From Actinomycetota bacterium (lineage in GTDB: Bacteria; Actinomycetota; Aquicultoria; SKW223), in the NCBI GenBank assembly GCA_026417515.1, contig JAOADC010000066.1:1-49669 (forward strand): a stretch of 49,669 nucleotides of DNA, in the 5' to 3' direction. Shown piece after piece: positions 8,677-17,532 of this stretch. The notes under the pieces were generated by a model. It was not told where the DNA came from. It worked only from the letters and a program-made list of their open reading frames with translations, and searched no databases. The position numbers were made by a program, and so were the translations under genes. How positions within the stretch are numbered: position 1 is the stretch's first letter; every line of letters starts with the position of its first letter.

Positions 8677-9315
8677 GTGGCTAAAATAAATTCAAAGAAA
8701 AACGAGATAAGAATAAGGAGAAAAGTTGAACCCTTTGTTTGGTCTTACCAGTCTCTTAAAACCCTTCTAACTCTTTCGATTTTGGGTTTGTTGCTGGGCA
8801 TTGTGAGTTTATTGAGCGGAAAATATGTTAATTATTTCTTTCACTACTTAATCTATCCATTCGCGGTATTTGGCCAGATATCAAGTTATATTTTCCAGAA
8901 GGAGTATTATGAAATCGAAAGAAAAATAGATGGATTTTATTTGTTAAGCATCGTTCTCTTCGCATTAATTGAAGCCTTTTTTATCTGGAAGTATATTCTA
9001 CTTCTATACCAATTTCTGGTGATGTTTGGATTGGCAGCAACAGGTCTAGCGTTTCTCGGTTTAAACTCAGGAATCAGACAGATTGAAAAATTTGGATTAA
9101 AGCCACCTTCAAAAAGAATGGCACGAATTTTATATCTGGCACCTTTTATCTGGTTTATCCTATACCTTCTTGCAGCATTTACTCTTCCACTTTTAAGAAT
9201 AAACAGCCAGAACTTCATTCACTTTTCTCTTGCCCCAGCTTTTTCAGTGCTTTCATCACTCAACATTGGGTTTTTTGGTGGCTTCGTAAAAGAATCGATA
9301 AAGTTAAAAAAATGA
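8677..9315 (+). CDS. Hypothetical membrane protein (start uncertain: ATG 8650 or GTG 8677)
   Basis: Hydrophobic ORF with a 4-nt overlap with the next gene; TATAAT at 8665-8670 lies inside the ORF-track 5' end. Confidence 0.6.
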   Translation: MAKINSKKNEIRIRRKVEPFVWSYQSLKTLLTLSILGLLLGIVSLLSGKYVNYFFHYLIYPFAVFGQISSYIFQKEYYEIERKIDGFYLLSIVLFALIEAFFIWKYILLLYQFLVMFGLAATGLAFLGLNSGIRQIEKFGLKPPSKRMARILYLAPFIWFILYLLAAFTLPLLRINSQNFIHFSLAPAFSVLSSLNIGFFGGFVKESIKLKK

Positions 9316-9707
9316 TGGCAGAGAAAAGTGTTGTCAGAGATTACTCGAGGTTTCTAAAAGGCGCTTTCATTATAATCTGTAGTTTCACAGCAGTAATCGC
9401 TATATCCTCGTTGATTTATTTGTTGTTGGTTGGAAAGATAAATGCTGCATCGGCAGTTTTTTCCGCTGCCATAATATTTTTCTTAATAGTTCTTCCGCTT
9501 ATTTTGTCTCTGAGAATGCCTGGATCGATTGGAATATTTTTCTTAATCATAGGATCAGGAGTCTTTGTTGCTTCTTTAAAACTCGAGGCTTCAGCAAAAG
9601 GAAAGAATTTTTTTGTTGGAGCAAGCACAGCGCTCATTATTTCAGGAATTCTACTCATTCTTTCTCTTCTTGCTGAAAAAATATCCAGAAAGGGCAGGGA
9701 AGGATGA
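9312..9707 (+). CDS. Hypothetical membrane protein
   Basis: Four predicted hydrophobic segments; overlaps neighbours on both sides (operon). Confidence 0.65.
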   Translation: MMAEKSVVRDYSRFLKGAFIIICSFTAVIAISSLIYLLLVGKINAASAVFSAAIIFFLIVLPLILSLRMPGSIGIFFLIIGSGVFVASLKLEASAKGKNFFVGASTALIISGILLILSLLAEKISRKGREG

Positions 9708-10225
9708 GTAATTTAACCAGGCAGATACCAAATGCTTTAACCATCTTGAGAATTTTCCTTTCTCCTTTTCTTTTCTACTATTTATCCAGAGGAAGGCTTT
9801 CTACTGCTTTTTTGCTCGTCCTTTTTGTATTTCTTACTGATTTTTTTGACGGGTTTCTATCTAGAGTTCTTGAATCAGAAACGAATTTTGGAAAAATTAT
9901 GGACCCTTTTGCTGATAGGCTGGCTGTGGTTTGTGTCGTAGGTGGGTTAGCGTTTGGGAATCGTATACCTTTTGAGGTTCTCCTGGTTATTTTACTGCGT
10001 GAGATATTGGCTATTGGAGGATATGTTGCTATCAAGACATTTTTAAGCAAAGATTTTAAAATTATTAAAGAAGGCAAAGTGGTGGCAGCTTTGGTTTATA
10101 TTGTTCTTACTTTAAGCATCTTATTTAAACTGCCTTCTTGGTTTTTCTACTTACTTGCGTTTATCTATTTTATTCCCTTTGCTTTTTACCTAAAGCAGGC
10201 AGTTGCTTTAAGAAAGGGGGCATAA
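9704..10225 (+). CDS. pgsA: CDP-diacylglycerol--glycerol-3-phosphate 3-phosphatidyltransferase
   Basis: IPNALTILRIFLSPFLFYYL and DFFDGFLSRVLESETNFGKIMDPFADRL (CDP-alcohol phosphotransferase motif). Confidence 0.9.
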   Translation: MSNLTRQIPNALTILRIFLSPFLFYYLSRGRLSTAFLLVLFVFLTDFFDGFLSRVLESETNFGKIMDPFADRLAVVCVVGGLAFGNRIPFEVLLVILLREILAIGGYVAIKTFLSKDFKIIKEGKVVAALVYIVLTLSILFKLPSWFFYLLAFIYFIPFAFYLKQAVALRKGA

Positions 10226-10230
10226 AAAAG

Positions 10231-10872
10231 ATGATAATAAAATGGTTAGGACATGCTATGTTCGAGATTCTAGATGAGAAATCAGGATTGAAGATAATTA
10301 CAGATCCTTATTCTGAAGAAGTTGGATATCCTGTAAAAAAAAGAAGTGCTGATGTGGTAACACAGAGCCATGATCACTTTGATCACAACAACATTTCATC
10401 AGTTGAATCTAAGATGGTAATAAAGGATGAGGGTTTGTTTGAATATGGTGGTGTAAGATTTGAAGGTTTACGAACCTTCCATGACGAACATGCAGGAAAG
10501 CAGCGTGGAATCAATCTAATCTTTAAGATTCAGGGAGAAATGACAGTGGTTCATATGGGAGACTATGGTGAAAAGTTTTTAAGGCAAGAGGTGAAAGAAT
10601 TTATTTCTGGCGCAGATATTCTACTTCTACCAGTTGGTGGTGTTTTCACCATTGGACCCAGAGAAGCAGTGCAGGTTGTTAAGGAGGCTAACCCAAAAAT
10701 AGTAATCCCAATGCACTACAAAACGCCACATCTAAAGTTCGAACTATCAAGCGTGGATGACTTTTTAAATGAGTCTGGATTGCTATACGAATCAAGGGAA
10801 GAACTTAGAGTATTTAAGGAAAATCTAGATCTAAACTCTATTCGAGTTTATGTCTTAAACTATGAGGTTTAA
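10231..10872 (+). CDS. UPF0173-type metal-dependent hydrolase (metallo-beta-lactamase fold)
   Basis: MIIKWLGHAMFEI..., TQSHDHFDHNN, HMGDYGE, IPMHYKTP; start ATG 10231. Confidence 0.9.
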   Translation: MIIKWLGHAMFEILDEKSGLKIITDPYSEEVGYPVKKRSADVVTQSHDHFDHNNISSVESKMVIKDEGLFEYGGVRFEGLRTFHDEHAGKQRGINLIFKIQGEMTVVHMGDYGEKFLRQEVKEFISGADILLLPVGGVFTIGPREAVQVVKEANPKIVIPMHYKTPHLKFELSSVDDFLNESGLLYESREELRVFKENLDLNSIRVYVLNYEV

Positions 10873-10881
10873 TTAAAGCAA

Positions 10882-11625
10882 ATGACTAAGGTAAGCACTT
10901 CAAAGAATCGGAAGATTGAAGCCATTCTTCTTGGCACATTTGTTTTCATTTCAATGTTTCTTCTCGTTCTACTCGCTAAAAACATTTCTGGAATTAGACC
11001 TATAAGGCAGAACAAGGACGCGCTTATCTCCAGGATTAGAGAACTCGAACAAGAAAGAGCAAAATATAAAAAGACTATTGAAGAATTAAATAAGCAGATT
11101 GGAGAATTGGAGCGCAAAACTGCTTCTTCTGACAGAAGAGTTAAGGAATTGAAGAGACAGCTCGATTTGCTAAGAGAAGAGGTTGGAATGACCGCAATAA
11201 TTGGCAAAGGTGTTGAGGTAACTCTAAAAGATGCAGAGGTTTCGGGTGGTTTGATTGAAGAAGAACAGGCAGTGGTGCACGATTCTGATCTGAGGCTTTT
11301 AGTCAATGGTCTTTTTCTTGGCGGTGCAAGGGCTGTTTCGATAAATGGTGAAAGAATTACCTCAGTCTCTTCAATCAGGTGCGTAGGACCAACCATACTT
11401 GTAAACAGCAAAAGAATATCCTCGCCTTTTGTAGTAAAAGCAATAGGAGATCCTGAATCATTAATTGATGGATTATATGAAGAGCCAACGCTTAATTACT
11501 ATATAACACAATTGTTTCCAGAGATAGGAATAGGTTTTTCTGTAAAGAAAAAGGATGACATAAGAATTCCAGCATACAAGGGGAACCTTAGTTTCAGCAA
11601 AAATTTAGTAAGGGTGGCGAAGTAA
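10882..11625 (+). CDS. DUF881 family protein
   Basis: N-terminal TM, coiled coil, then GKGVEVTLKDAE...DLRLLVNGLFLGGARAVSINGERI...; clustered with SbpA/DUF1290. Confidence 0.85.
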   Translation: MTKVSTSKNRKIEAILLGTFVFISMFLLVLLAKNISGIRPIRQNKDALISRIRELEQERAKYKKTIEELNKQIGELERKTASSDRRVKELKRQLDLLREEVGMTAIIGKGVEVTLKDAEVSGGLIEEEQAVVHDSDLRLLVNGLFLGGARAVSINGERITSVSSIRCVGPTILVNSKRISSPFVVKAIGDPESLIDGLYEEPTLNYYITQLFPEIGIGFSVKKKDDIRIPAYKGNLSFSKNLVRVAK

Positions 11626-11984
11626 TGATCTGGATGTCGATTTTAGCAGGAGTGACTGCAGGAGTACTATTAGGAGTATTTGTAACTCTCGAAATCCCTG
11701 CTGTTATTGCCAGGTATGTATCGATTGCTCTTCTTGCATCCTTTGACACTCTTATAGGAGGTTTAAAATCTTATCTTAAAAAAGAGTTCGATGAATGGAT
11801 TTTCGTGTCTGGATTCCTGGCTAACTCCTTGCTTGCTGCTTTTATATCCTATCTCGGTGATAGACTTGGAATAGAACTATACCTTGCTGTTCTACTTGTT
11901 TTTGGAATGAGGATATTTCAAAATCTCGCAGAACTCAGGCATGCCTTGATTCTTAAGTTAAGAAGGGTTAAGAAGAATAAATGA
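11625..11984 (+). CDS. Small basic protein family (DUF1290)
   Basis: GVFVTLEIPAVIARYVSIALLASFDTLIGGLKSYLKKEFDEWIFVSGFLANSLLAAFISYLGDRLGIELY; flanked by two DUF881 genes. Confidence 0.88.
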   Translation: MIWMSILAGVTAGVLLGVFVTLEIPAVIARYVSIALLASFDTLIGGLKSYLKKEFDEWIFVSGFLANSLLAAFISYLGDRLGIELYLAVLLVFGMRIFQNLAELRHALILKLRRVKKNK

Positions 11985-12649
11985 AGATCAGGTGGGATAT
12001 TGTAATTCTTACTTTTTTTATAACTTCTTTGGTGGTTGGTTTCTTTTTAACCGTTCAGCTAAGGGTTTTTGGAAGTAAGGGTGCTTTGGAAGCGTTATCA
12101 ATGAGCGATCTTACGACCCTTTACAATGACTTAAATACAGAAGTTATTGAATTGAAAGCCTATGTGCAGGAACTGAAAATAAGAGCAAATGAGTATTCTT
12201 CAATAACTGGAAATAGAGAGCGCCTCTTAAAAACTATGAAAGAAGAGATTGAGATGCTTAGAGTTATTTCTGGAGCAGCATCTGTTGAGGGCAAAGGAGT
12301 TGAGGTAACGGTTTTTGATGACAAGAATAACTTGCAATCTTTGGACCTGATTGATCTTGTGAATGAGTTGAGAGCAGCAGGTGCAATAGCGATAAGTGTA
12401 AATAACATAAGAATAATTTTTAACTCGAGTTTCTTAAAAACCAATCAGGGCTTTATAATAGACGGCATTGCAATTGGAGCACCATATACTGTTTCAGCAA
12501 TTGGTGATCCTGAAACTCTTTATTCATCATTAACATTTCCTGGAGGAGTGGCAAAATCGATTGATGCAATTGAAGGAGTTTCGGTATCTGTTGTGAAAAA
12601 GGACAGCATATTCATATCTTCAAAGAAGTCGGCAAAAAGTAAAAATTGA
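11981..12649 (+). CDS. DUF881 family protein (second copy)
   Basis: GKGVEVTVFDDKNNLQSLDLIDLVNELRAAGAIAISVNNIRI... Confidence 0.85.
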   Translation: MKIRWDIVILTFFITSLVVGFFLTVQLRVFGSKGALEALSMSDLTTLYNDLNTEVIELKAYVQELKIRANEYSSITGNRERLLKTMKEEIEMLRVISGAASVEGKGVEVTVFDDKNNLQSLDLIDLVNELRAAGAIAISVNNIRIIFNSSFLKTNQGFIIDGIAIGAPYTVSAIGDPETLYSSLTFPGGVAKSIDAIEGVSVSVVKKDSIFISSKKSAKSKN

Positions 12650-14451
12650 ATTTTGCTGGGAAATTTAAATTGAAGAAAATCGAAAGTTTCTTAAAAAATA
12701 GGTGGAAGACGGCATTTTTTGTATTTACCCTGCTTGTGTCAATTTTGGTTGCTATGCCGTTAGTTTTTTTCTTATCCGGTCGTTATCCAATGAGATTATC
12801 GGTAAATAGTTTAAACCTGGGACTTAAAAGCAAGGATCTTGTTAGAGAAGAAATCATCAAAGACTTTGAAAAAAAGAACGAGGAAAAGGTGGAACTTGTT
12901 ATTGAAGGTGTAAAGGTTAATATCAAACCTGAAAATACAGGAGTTTTACTTGATGCTAATAAAACGATTTATCGTTTAGAGTCTTTATACTTTAAGCCTG
13001 AAGGTTTGAATTGGTATTTTTCTCTACTAAGAGCGTTTTATTTTGGTGAGAGATTCTTACCAAGTCTACAGATAGACTTTCAAAAACTATCAGCGTTCAA
13101 AAGAGATATGGATGAAAAATTTGGCAAAACTCCTTTAAATGCAGTTGTTTTCATAGACGATAAAGGATCTCCAGTCTATAAGCCAGAAAAAAGTGGAAAA
13201 TTATTTAAAAAGGCAGATCTACTCGATGTTTTAAGACAGGCACTGATAACCGGAAAACCAATGGTTCTTAAGACTAAGACAGCGCTACCAAAAGTCTTGA
13301 TGGAAGATGTAAAAAGATTGGTGAATGAGCAATTACCGATTTTCTCTCAAAAGAGCCTGATTCTTACCTACGATGATGTGGAGTATGAAATAAAAGGAAA
13401 AGATTTAATTAAAACTCTTGAATCAGGTGTTGTGGATGGAAAGCTGACATTCATTATAAGGCCAGATAAACTTAAAGAAGTAGCAAGAAACTTTTTCGAA
13501 TCACTGGAAAAAGAACCGAAAAATGCATCTTTTGCTGTGGTCGAGGGAAGGGTTGTTATAGTTCCTGAGAAACTGGGTGTAGCAGTTGACGCAACAAGAA
13601 CGGCTGAAATTGCTTCACGTCAACTTTTAATTTCTCAAAGAGCAACAGTCGAAGTCTATCTTCGTGAAGTTTATCCAGAGATTACATCAAAAGAAGCAAA
13701 AACATTTGGCATAAAAGAAATGATCTCTTCTTTCACAACAGAATACAATCCCAATCAGACAGCAAGAGTAACAAACATCAAACTTCTTGCCAAACTTTTA
13801 GATGGGCAGTTGATTGCCCCAGGTGAAGTTTTTTCTTTCAATCAAAGAATCGGACCAAGGACTTTAGAGAGAGGATTCAAGCTTGCCCCAACAATAGTCA
13901 ATGGAAGACTGGTCGATACCGCTGGTGGAGGGGCTTGTCAGGTTGGGACTACACTTTTTAACACTGCCTTTTTTGCCGGTCTTAAAATAATTGAACGTCA
14001 TAACCACAGTTTTCTTATTAACCACTATCCAGCAGGAAGGGATGCCACAGTATCATATGGTGGATATGATTTGAAGTTTAAGAATGATTACAGAAGCTGG
14101 ATACTTATTAAAGCCTATGCAACCCAGAGCAAAATAACAATAAGTTTTTACGGAACATCAGAAAATCGAAAAGTAAGGTTTGAAACAACAGGTCCATATG
14201 ATTTAAAGCCATACAGGATAGAAGAGGTGAAAGACTCTACTCTTGAGGTTGGAAAAAGAAAAATTGAAGACAAGGGGATAATGGGTCAAAGATATATCGT
14301 TGTGCGCAAAGTTTACGATGCTTCAGGTAGACTACTCTATAAAGATATCTTTAAGAGCAAATATAGACCAAAGACCGAGATAGTGCGTGTCGGGACAAAG
14401 CCTGTAAGCAAGAATTTTTCAACCACAGAAACCACGCAATTAACGAACTGA
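12646..14451 (+). CDS. VanW family protein with peptidoglycan-binding-like repeats (TTG start)
   Basis: YNPNQTARVTNIKLLAKLLDGQLIAPGEVFSFNQRIGPRTLERGFKLAPTIVNGRLVDTAGGGACQVGTTLFNTAFFAGL = VanW core. Confidence 0.92.
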   Translation: MNFAGKFKLKKIESFLKNRWKTAFFVFTLLVSILVAMPLVFFLSGRYPMRLSVNSLNLGLKSKDLVREEIIKDFEKKNEEKVELVIEGVKVNIKPENTGVLLDANKTIYRLESLYFKPEGLNWYFSLLRAFYFGERFLPSLQIDFQKLSAFKRDMDEKFGKTPLNAVVFIDDKGSPVYKPEKSGKLFKKADLLDVLRQALITGKPMVLKTKTALPKVLMEDVKRLVNEQLPIFSQKSLILTYDDVEYEIKGKDLIKTLESGVVDGKLTFIIRPDKLKEVARNFFESLEKEPKNASFAVVEGRVVIVPEKLGVAVDATRTAEIASRQLLISQRATVEVYLREVYPEITSKEAKTFGIKEMISSFTTEYNPNQTARVTNIKLLAKLLDGQLIAPGEVFSFNQRIGPRTLERGFKLAPTIVNGRLVDTAGGGACQVGTTLFNTAFFAGLKIIERHNHSFLINHYPAGRDATVSYGGYDLKFKNDYRSWILIKAYATQSKITISFYGTSENRKVRFETTGPYDLKPYRIEEVKDSTLEVGKRKIEDKGIMGQRYIVVRKVYDASGRLLYKDIFKSKYRPKTEIVRVGTKPVSKNFSTTETTQLTN

Positions 14452-14455
14452 TTTT

Positions 14456-14545
14456 TTACTTATTTTTCAGCGATTCTCTATATGCCCACCATGAAAAAAC
14501 TGCTAAGAATGCCAGGAGGATGATTGTTGCTAGGTGTTGCCACAC
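14456..14545 (-). CDS. Putative 29-aa single-pass membrane peptide MWQHLATIILLAFLAVFSWWAYRESLKNK
   Basis: GTG start with SD GAGGTGAT overlapping the end of the upstream acetyltransferase; one hydrophobic helix and basic C-terminus; not in ORF track. Confidence 0.5.
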   Translation of the reverse strand: MWQHLATIILLAFLAVFSWWAYRESLKNK

Positions 14546-14555
14546 TTTTATCACC

Positions 14556-15032
14556 TCACTTCAATAATTCATATAGGAGTGCTTCTTCAGAGCAATCAGG
14601 GAAATGGGTACAGTTAAGACAATCTTTCCAGATCTTTTGAGGAAGATCATTTTTCTTAGTTCTCTTAAACCCCTGTTTTTCAAAGAACTCTGGAGAATAG
14701 GTTAATGTAAAAATCTTTCTAACACCCAATTTTTCTGCTTCTTTTATTGCTTCCTGAAGTAATCTTGTACCGATTTTCTTGTTCTGTCTGTTTTCTTTAA
14801 CTGCTAAAGAACGAACCTCTGCTAAATCTTCCCAGACAATATGAAGGGCTATGCATCCAACTATTTCTCCATCTTCTTCAGCAACAATAAAATCTCTGAT
14901 ATTTTCGTAAAGATCTGAAAGAGACCTTGGAAGCAAAAGTTCCTTCTTTGAAAAGTAATCAAGTAGATTCTTGATACCTTTTACATCAATTACCTTTGCT
15001 TTTCTAATTTTGAGAATTTCTTTATCGGTCAT
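14556..15032 (-). CDS. GNAT N-acetyltransferase (short N-acetylglutamate synthase-like)
   Basis: RSLAVKENRQNKKIGTRLLQEAIKEAEKLGVRKIFTLTYSPEFFEKQGF; C-terminal KIWKDCLNCTHFPDCSE. Confidence 0.85.
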   Translation of the reverse strand: MTDKEILKIRKAKVIDVKGIKNLLDYFSKKELLLPRSLSDLYENIRDFIVAEEDGEIVGCIALHIVWEDLAEVRSLAVKENRQNKKIGTRLLQEAIKEAEKLGVRKIFTLTYSPEFFEKQGFKRTKKNDLPQKIWKDCLNCTHFPDCSEEALLYELLK

Positions 15033-15073
15033 AAACTATAATATTAACGTTAAATTTCTTTCTTAAAAAGGTG

Positions 15074-15376
15074 ATGATCGAATTGGCTGAAAAAAACTCT
15101 GATGCAGTTTTCACTGTTTTAGATTATCTGCTTTTGATAATCGAGAACCTCTTAGCAATAAGGGTTGTTTTTTCTTATCTTGGAGCCAAACAAACAATTA
15201 TTCATTCTATAAGCAATATTATTCTTTTTCCGTTTGCACCCCTTGTGAATAGGTTGACTTTTATTTCAGATACTAGCGTTCTTGATGTTTTTTCTGCAAT
15301 TCTTGTGATAATTCTTTTTTATCTACACAAAATTATCGACAGAAAAAATGCTTCGCTTTTGAGTGAGGTGAAGTAG
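15074..15376 (+). CDS. Hypothetical membrane protein, possibly YggT-like
   Basis: Hydrophobic ORF with IENLLAIRVVFSYLGA and PFAPLVNRL; 1 nt before the isochorismatase gene. Confidence 0.5.
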   Translation: MIELAEKNSDAVFTVLDYLLLIIENLLAIRVVFSYLGAKQTIIHSISNIILFPFAPLVNRLTFISDTSVLDVFSAILVIILFYLHKIIDRKNASLLSEVK

Positions 15377-15916
15377 ATGTCCAAAAAGGCACTCCTTATC
15401 ATTGATATGCTAAATGACTTTGTCGATGAGAAGGGTGCACTGCCTGTTCCAGAAGCAAAAAATGTTATTTCTCCAATTAAAAATCTCGTTGATTACTTTC
15501 GAAGCAAGAAAAGACCGGTGATTTACATCTGTGATAATCACCTCGAAGACGATCCTGAGTTTGAAGTTTGGGGAAAACACGCAGTTAGAGGAAGCTCAGG
15601 CGCTGATGTTATAGATGAATTAAAGCCTTTACCTTCTGATCCAATAATCTACAAAAGAAAATTCTCAGGATTTTTTGGTACAGAACTAGATCTTCTGCTG
15701 CGAGAAAAGGAAATAAAGAAGTTAATCATCACTGGTGTTCTTACGAACATATGCGTGCTTTATACAGCATCAGACGCTTATCAGTTGGGTTATAAAGTAA
15801 TTGTGCCTAAAGATTGTGTGGCAGCAGTGGATGAGGATATGCATAAATTTGCTCTAAGGCAACTTGAAGAGGTAGTTGGAGCAAAAATCGTTGAAAGCCA
15901 TACGGAACTTCTGTAG
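15377..15916 (+). CDS. Isochorismatase-family cysteine hydrolase (nicotinamidase-like)
   Basis: ALLIIDMLNDFVDEKGAL...; YKRKFSGFFGTELDLLL; ITGVLTNICVLYTASDAYQLGY. Confidence 0.9.
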   Translation: MSKKALLIIDMLNDFVDEKGALPVPEAKNVISPIKNLVDYFRSKKRPVIYICDNHLEDDPEFEVWGKHAVRGSSGADVIDELKPLPSDPIIYKRKFSGFFGTELDLLLREKEIKKLIITGVLTNICVLYTASDAYQLGYKVIVPKDCVAAVDEDMHKFALRQLEEVVGAKIVESHTELL

Positions 15917-15924
15917 TAAATCAA

Positions 15925-15953
15925 TTGATTATTTGAAATTTTAGAATTATAAT
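15925..15953 (+). promoter_or_regulatory. Sigma70-type promoter of the pyr operon
   Basis: TTGATT (15925-15930), 17-bp spacer, TATAAT (15948-15953). Confidence 0.75.
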
Positions 15954-15960
15954 TTTTCAA

Positions 15961-16056
15961 ACCTTTAAACCGGTCCAGCGAGGCCGGAAAGGAAGGAGTT
16001 GAAAAATTGAGAAAAACGCCTGCACCACAAAATAAATGATGGTGCAGGCTTTTTTT
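15961..16056 (+). promoter_or_regulatory. PyrR-binding attenuator leader with intrinsic terminator
   Basis: CCTTTAAACCGGTCCAGCGAGGCCGGAAAGG (PyrR binding-loop consensus: bulged stem with TCCAGNGAGGC), then GCCTGCACCA/TGGTGCAGGC stem plus T7, upstream of pyrR. Confidence 0.9.
16018..16056 (+). terminator. Rho-independent attenuator terminator
   Basis: 10-bp perfect stem 16018-16027/16040-16049 followed by TTTTTTT. Confidence 0.9.
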
Positions 16057-16063
16057 ATGTAAT

Positions 16064-16600
16064 ATGCAAGAAAAAATAATTCTTGGAAAAGAGGAAATAA
16101 GAAGAAGCCTTGCAAGGATTGCCCATGAGATTGTTGAGAAAAATAAAGGTGCCAGCAATATTGCACTAATTGGTATCTGGACAAGGGGAGCTTTCCTTTC
16201 TAAGCGGCTCAGAAATCTGATTGAAAAGATTGAAGGCGTAACTGTTCCAGCAGGAGTTCTTGACATTACCTTTTACCGCGATGACCTGAAGATAAGAGGC
16301 CTCAAACAACCTGGTCGCACAAGTATCGATTTTAATTTTGAAGGCAAAACTGTAATCCTCGTGGACGATGTTCTTTATACTGGAAGAACAGCTCGTGCGG
16401 CACTTAATGCTCTTATGGATTATGGTCGACCAAGCAGAGTGCAGCTGGCTGTTTTGGTTGACAGAGGACACAGGGAACTTCCAATCAAGCCTGATTTCGT
16501 TGGGAAAAATATTCCAACCTCAAAGAATGAGGAGATAAGAGTCTACCTTGAAGAGATCGATGGCAAGGATTCGGTTGTTATCAGGAGTGTGGAAGAGTGA
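16064..16600 (+). CDS. pyrR: Bifunctional pyr operon regulator/uracil phosphoribosyltransferase
   Basis: [45 protein letters not shown]. Confidence 0.96.
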   Translation: MQEKIILGKEEIRRSLARIAHEIVEKNKGASNIALIGIWTRGAFLSKRLRNLIEKIEGVTVPAGVLDITFYRDDLKIRGLKQPGRTSIDFNFEGKTVILVDDVLYTGRTARAALNALMDYGRPSRVQLAVLVDRGHRELPIKPDFVGKNIPTSKNEEIRVYLEEIDGKDSVVIRSVEE

Positions 16601-17532
16601 GACACCTTATCACAGTTAAAGACCTGAGTTTAGAAGATGTAAATGCTATTTTTATGCTGGCTGACTCTTTTTACGAGCAGATTGACTCAAGGCCCATAAA
16701 GAAGGTTCCACTCTTGACGGGAAAAACTGTGGCTCTTTTGTTTTCTGAACCGTCAACGAGGACGAGGGTCAGTTTTGAACTGGCAGCAAAGAGGCTGTCT
16801 GCTGACACAGTAACAATTACTCAAAGTACTAGTTCAATGAAGAAGGGTGAAACCTTAGAAGATACTGCAAGGACACTTTCTCAGTATGGAATTGATCTAT
16901 TGGTTATAAGGCATTCTAAAGCTGGGGCCCCTGATATCATTTCTTCGCTCGGTCTTTTTCCAGTTGTAAATGCAGGCGACGGAAAGAGATCGCATCCAAC
17001 ACAGGCTCTTTTGGACGCTTACACCATCTATCGTGAGTATGGAAAAATAAAGGGATTAAAGGTTGCCATCATCGGGGACATCTTACATTCAAGAGTAGCA
17101 CGCTCGAATTTTGAAATTCTTAGAATGTTTGGATGCAGGATTTTTGTTCTAGGACCAACAAGTATGATTCCATCCTATCTGCCTGAGGATGTTGTGAGAC
17201 TGGAAAACATTGAACAGGCAATTGAAGAATGCGATTTACTCTATTTCTTAAGGATTCAGTTTGAAAGATTCAATGAACGAGAAGTTGTCGATATCGATAC
17301 CTATCGAAGGAAGTATGCATTGACAAGAGAGAGGTTTGAAAAAATTAAGAAGCGCGATTTAAGAATAATGCATCCTGGACCGGTTAACAGGGGGATTGAG
17401 ATTGATAGTGAAGCAGTCGATTCTGAATTTTCTTTAGTGTTTAAACAGGTGAAGTTTGGATTGTATGTGAGAATGGGTATTCTTGCTTACCTTCTTTCTG
17501 AGAGGAGCGAAGAAATTGAAGTTCCTTATTAA
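16597..17532 (+). CDS. pyrB: Aspartate carbamoyltransferase catalytic subunit
   Basis: [33 protein letters not shown]. Confidence 0.96.
   Translation: MRHLITVKDLSLEDVNAIFMLADSFYEQIDSRPIKKVPLLTGKTVALLFSEPSTRTRVSFELAAKRLSADTVTITQSTSSMKKGETLEDTARTLSQYGIDLLVIRHSKAGAPDIISSLGLFPVVNAGDGKRSHPTQALLDAYTIYREYGKIKGLKVAIIGDILHSRVARSNFEILRMFGCRIFVLGPTSMIPSYLPEDVVRLENIEQAIEECDLLYFLRIQFERFNEREVVDIDTYRRKYALTRERFEKIKKRDLRIMHPGPVNRGIEIDSEAVDSEFSLVFKQVKFGLYVRMGILAYLLSERSEEIEVPY

Noticed and set aside
10138-10230. N-terminal extension of the UPF0173 hydrolase ORF
   Set aside because: Overlaps pgsA in another frame; conserved protein begins at MIIKWLGH (10231).
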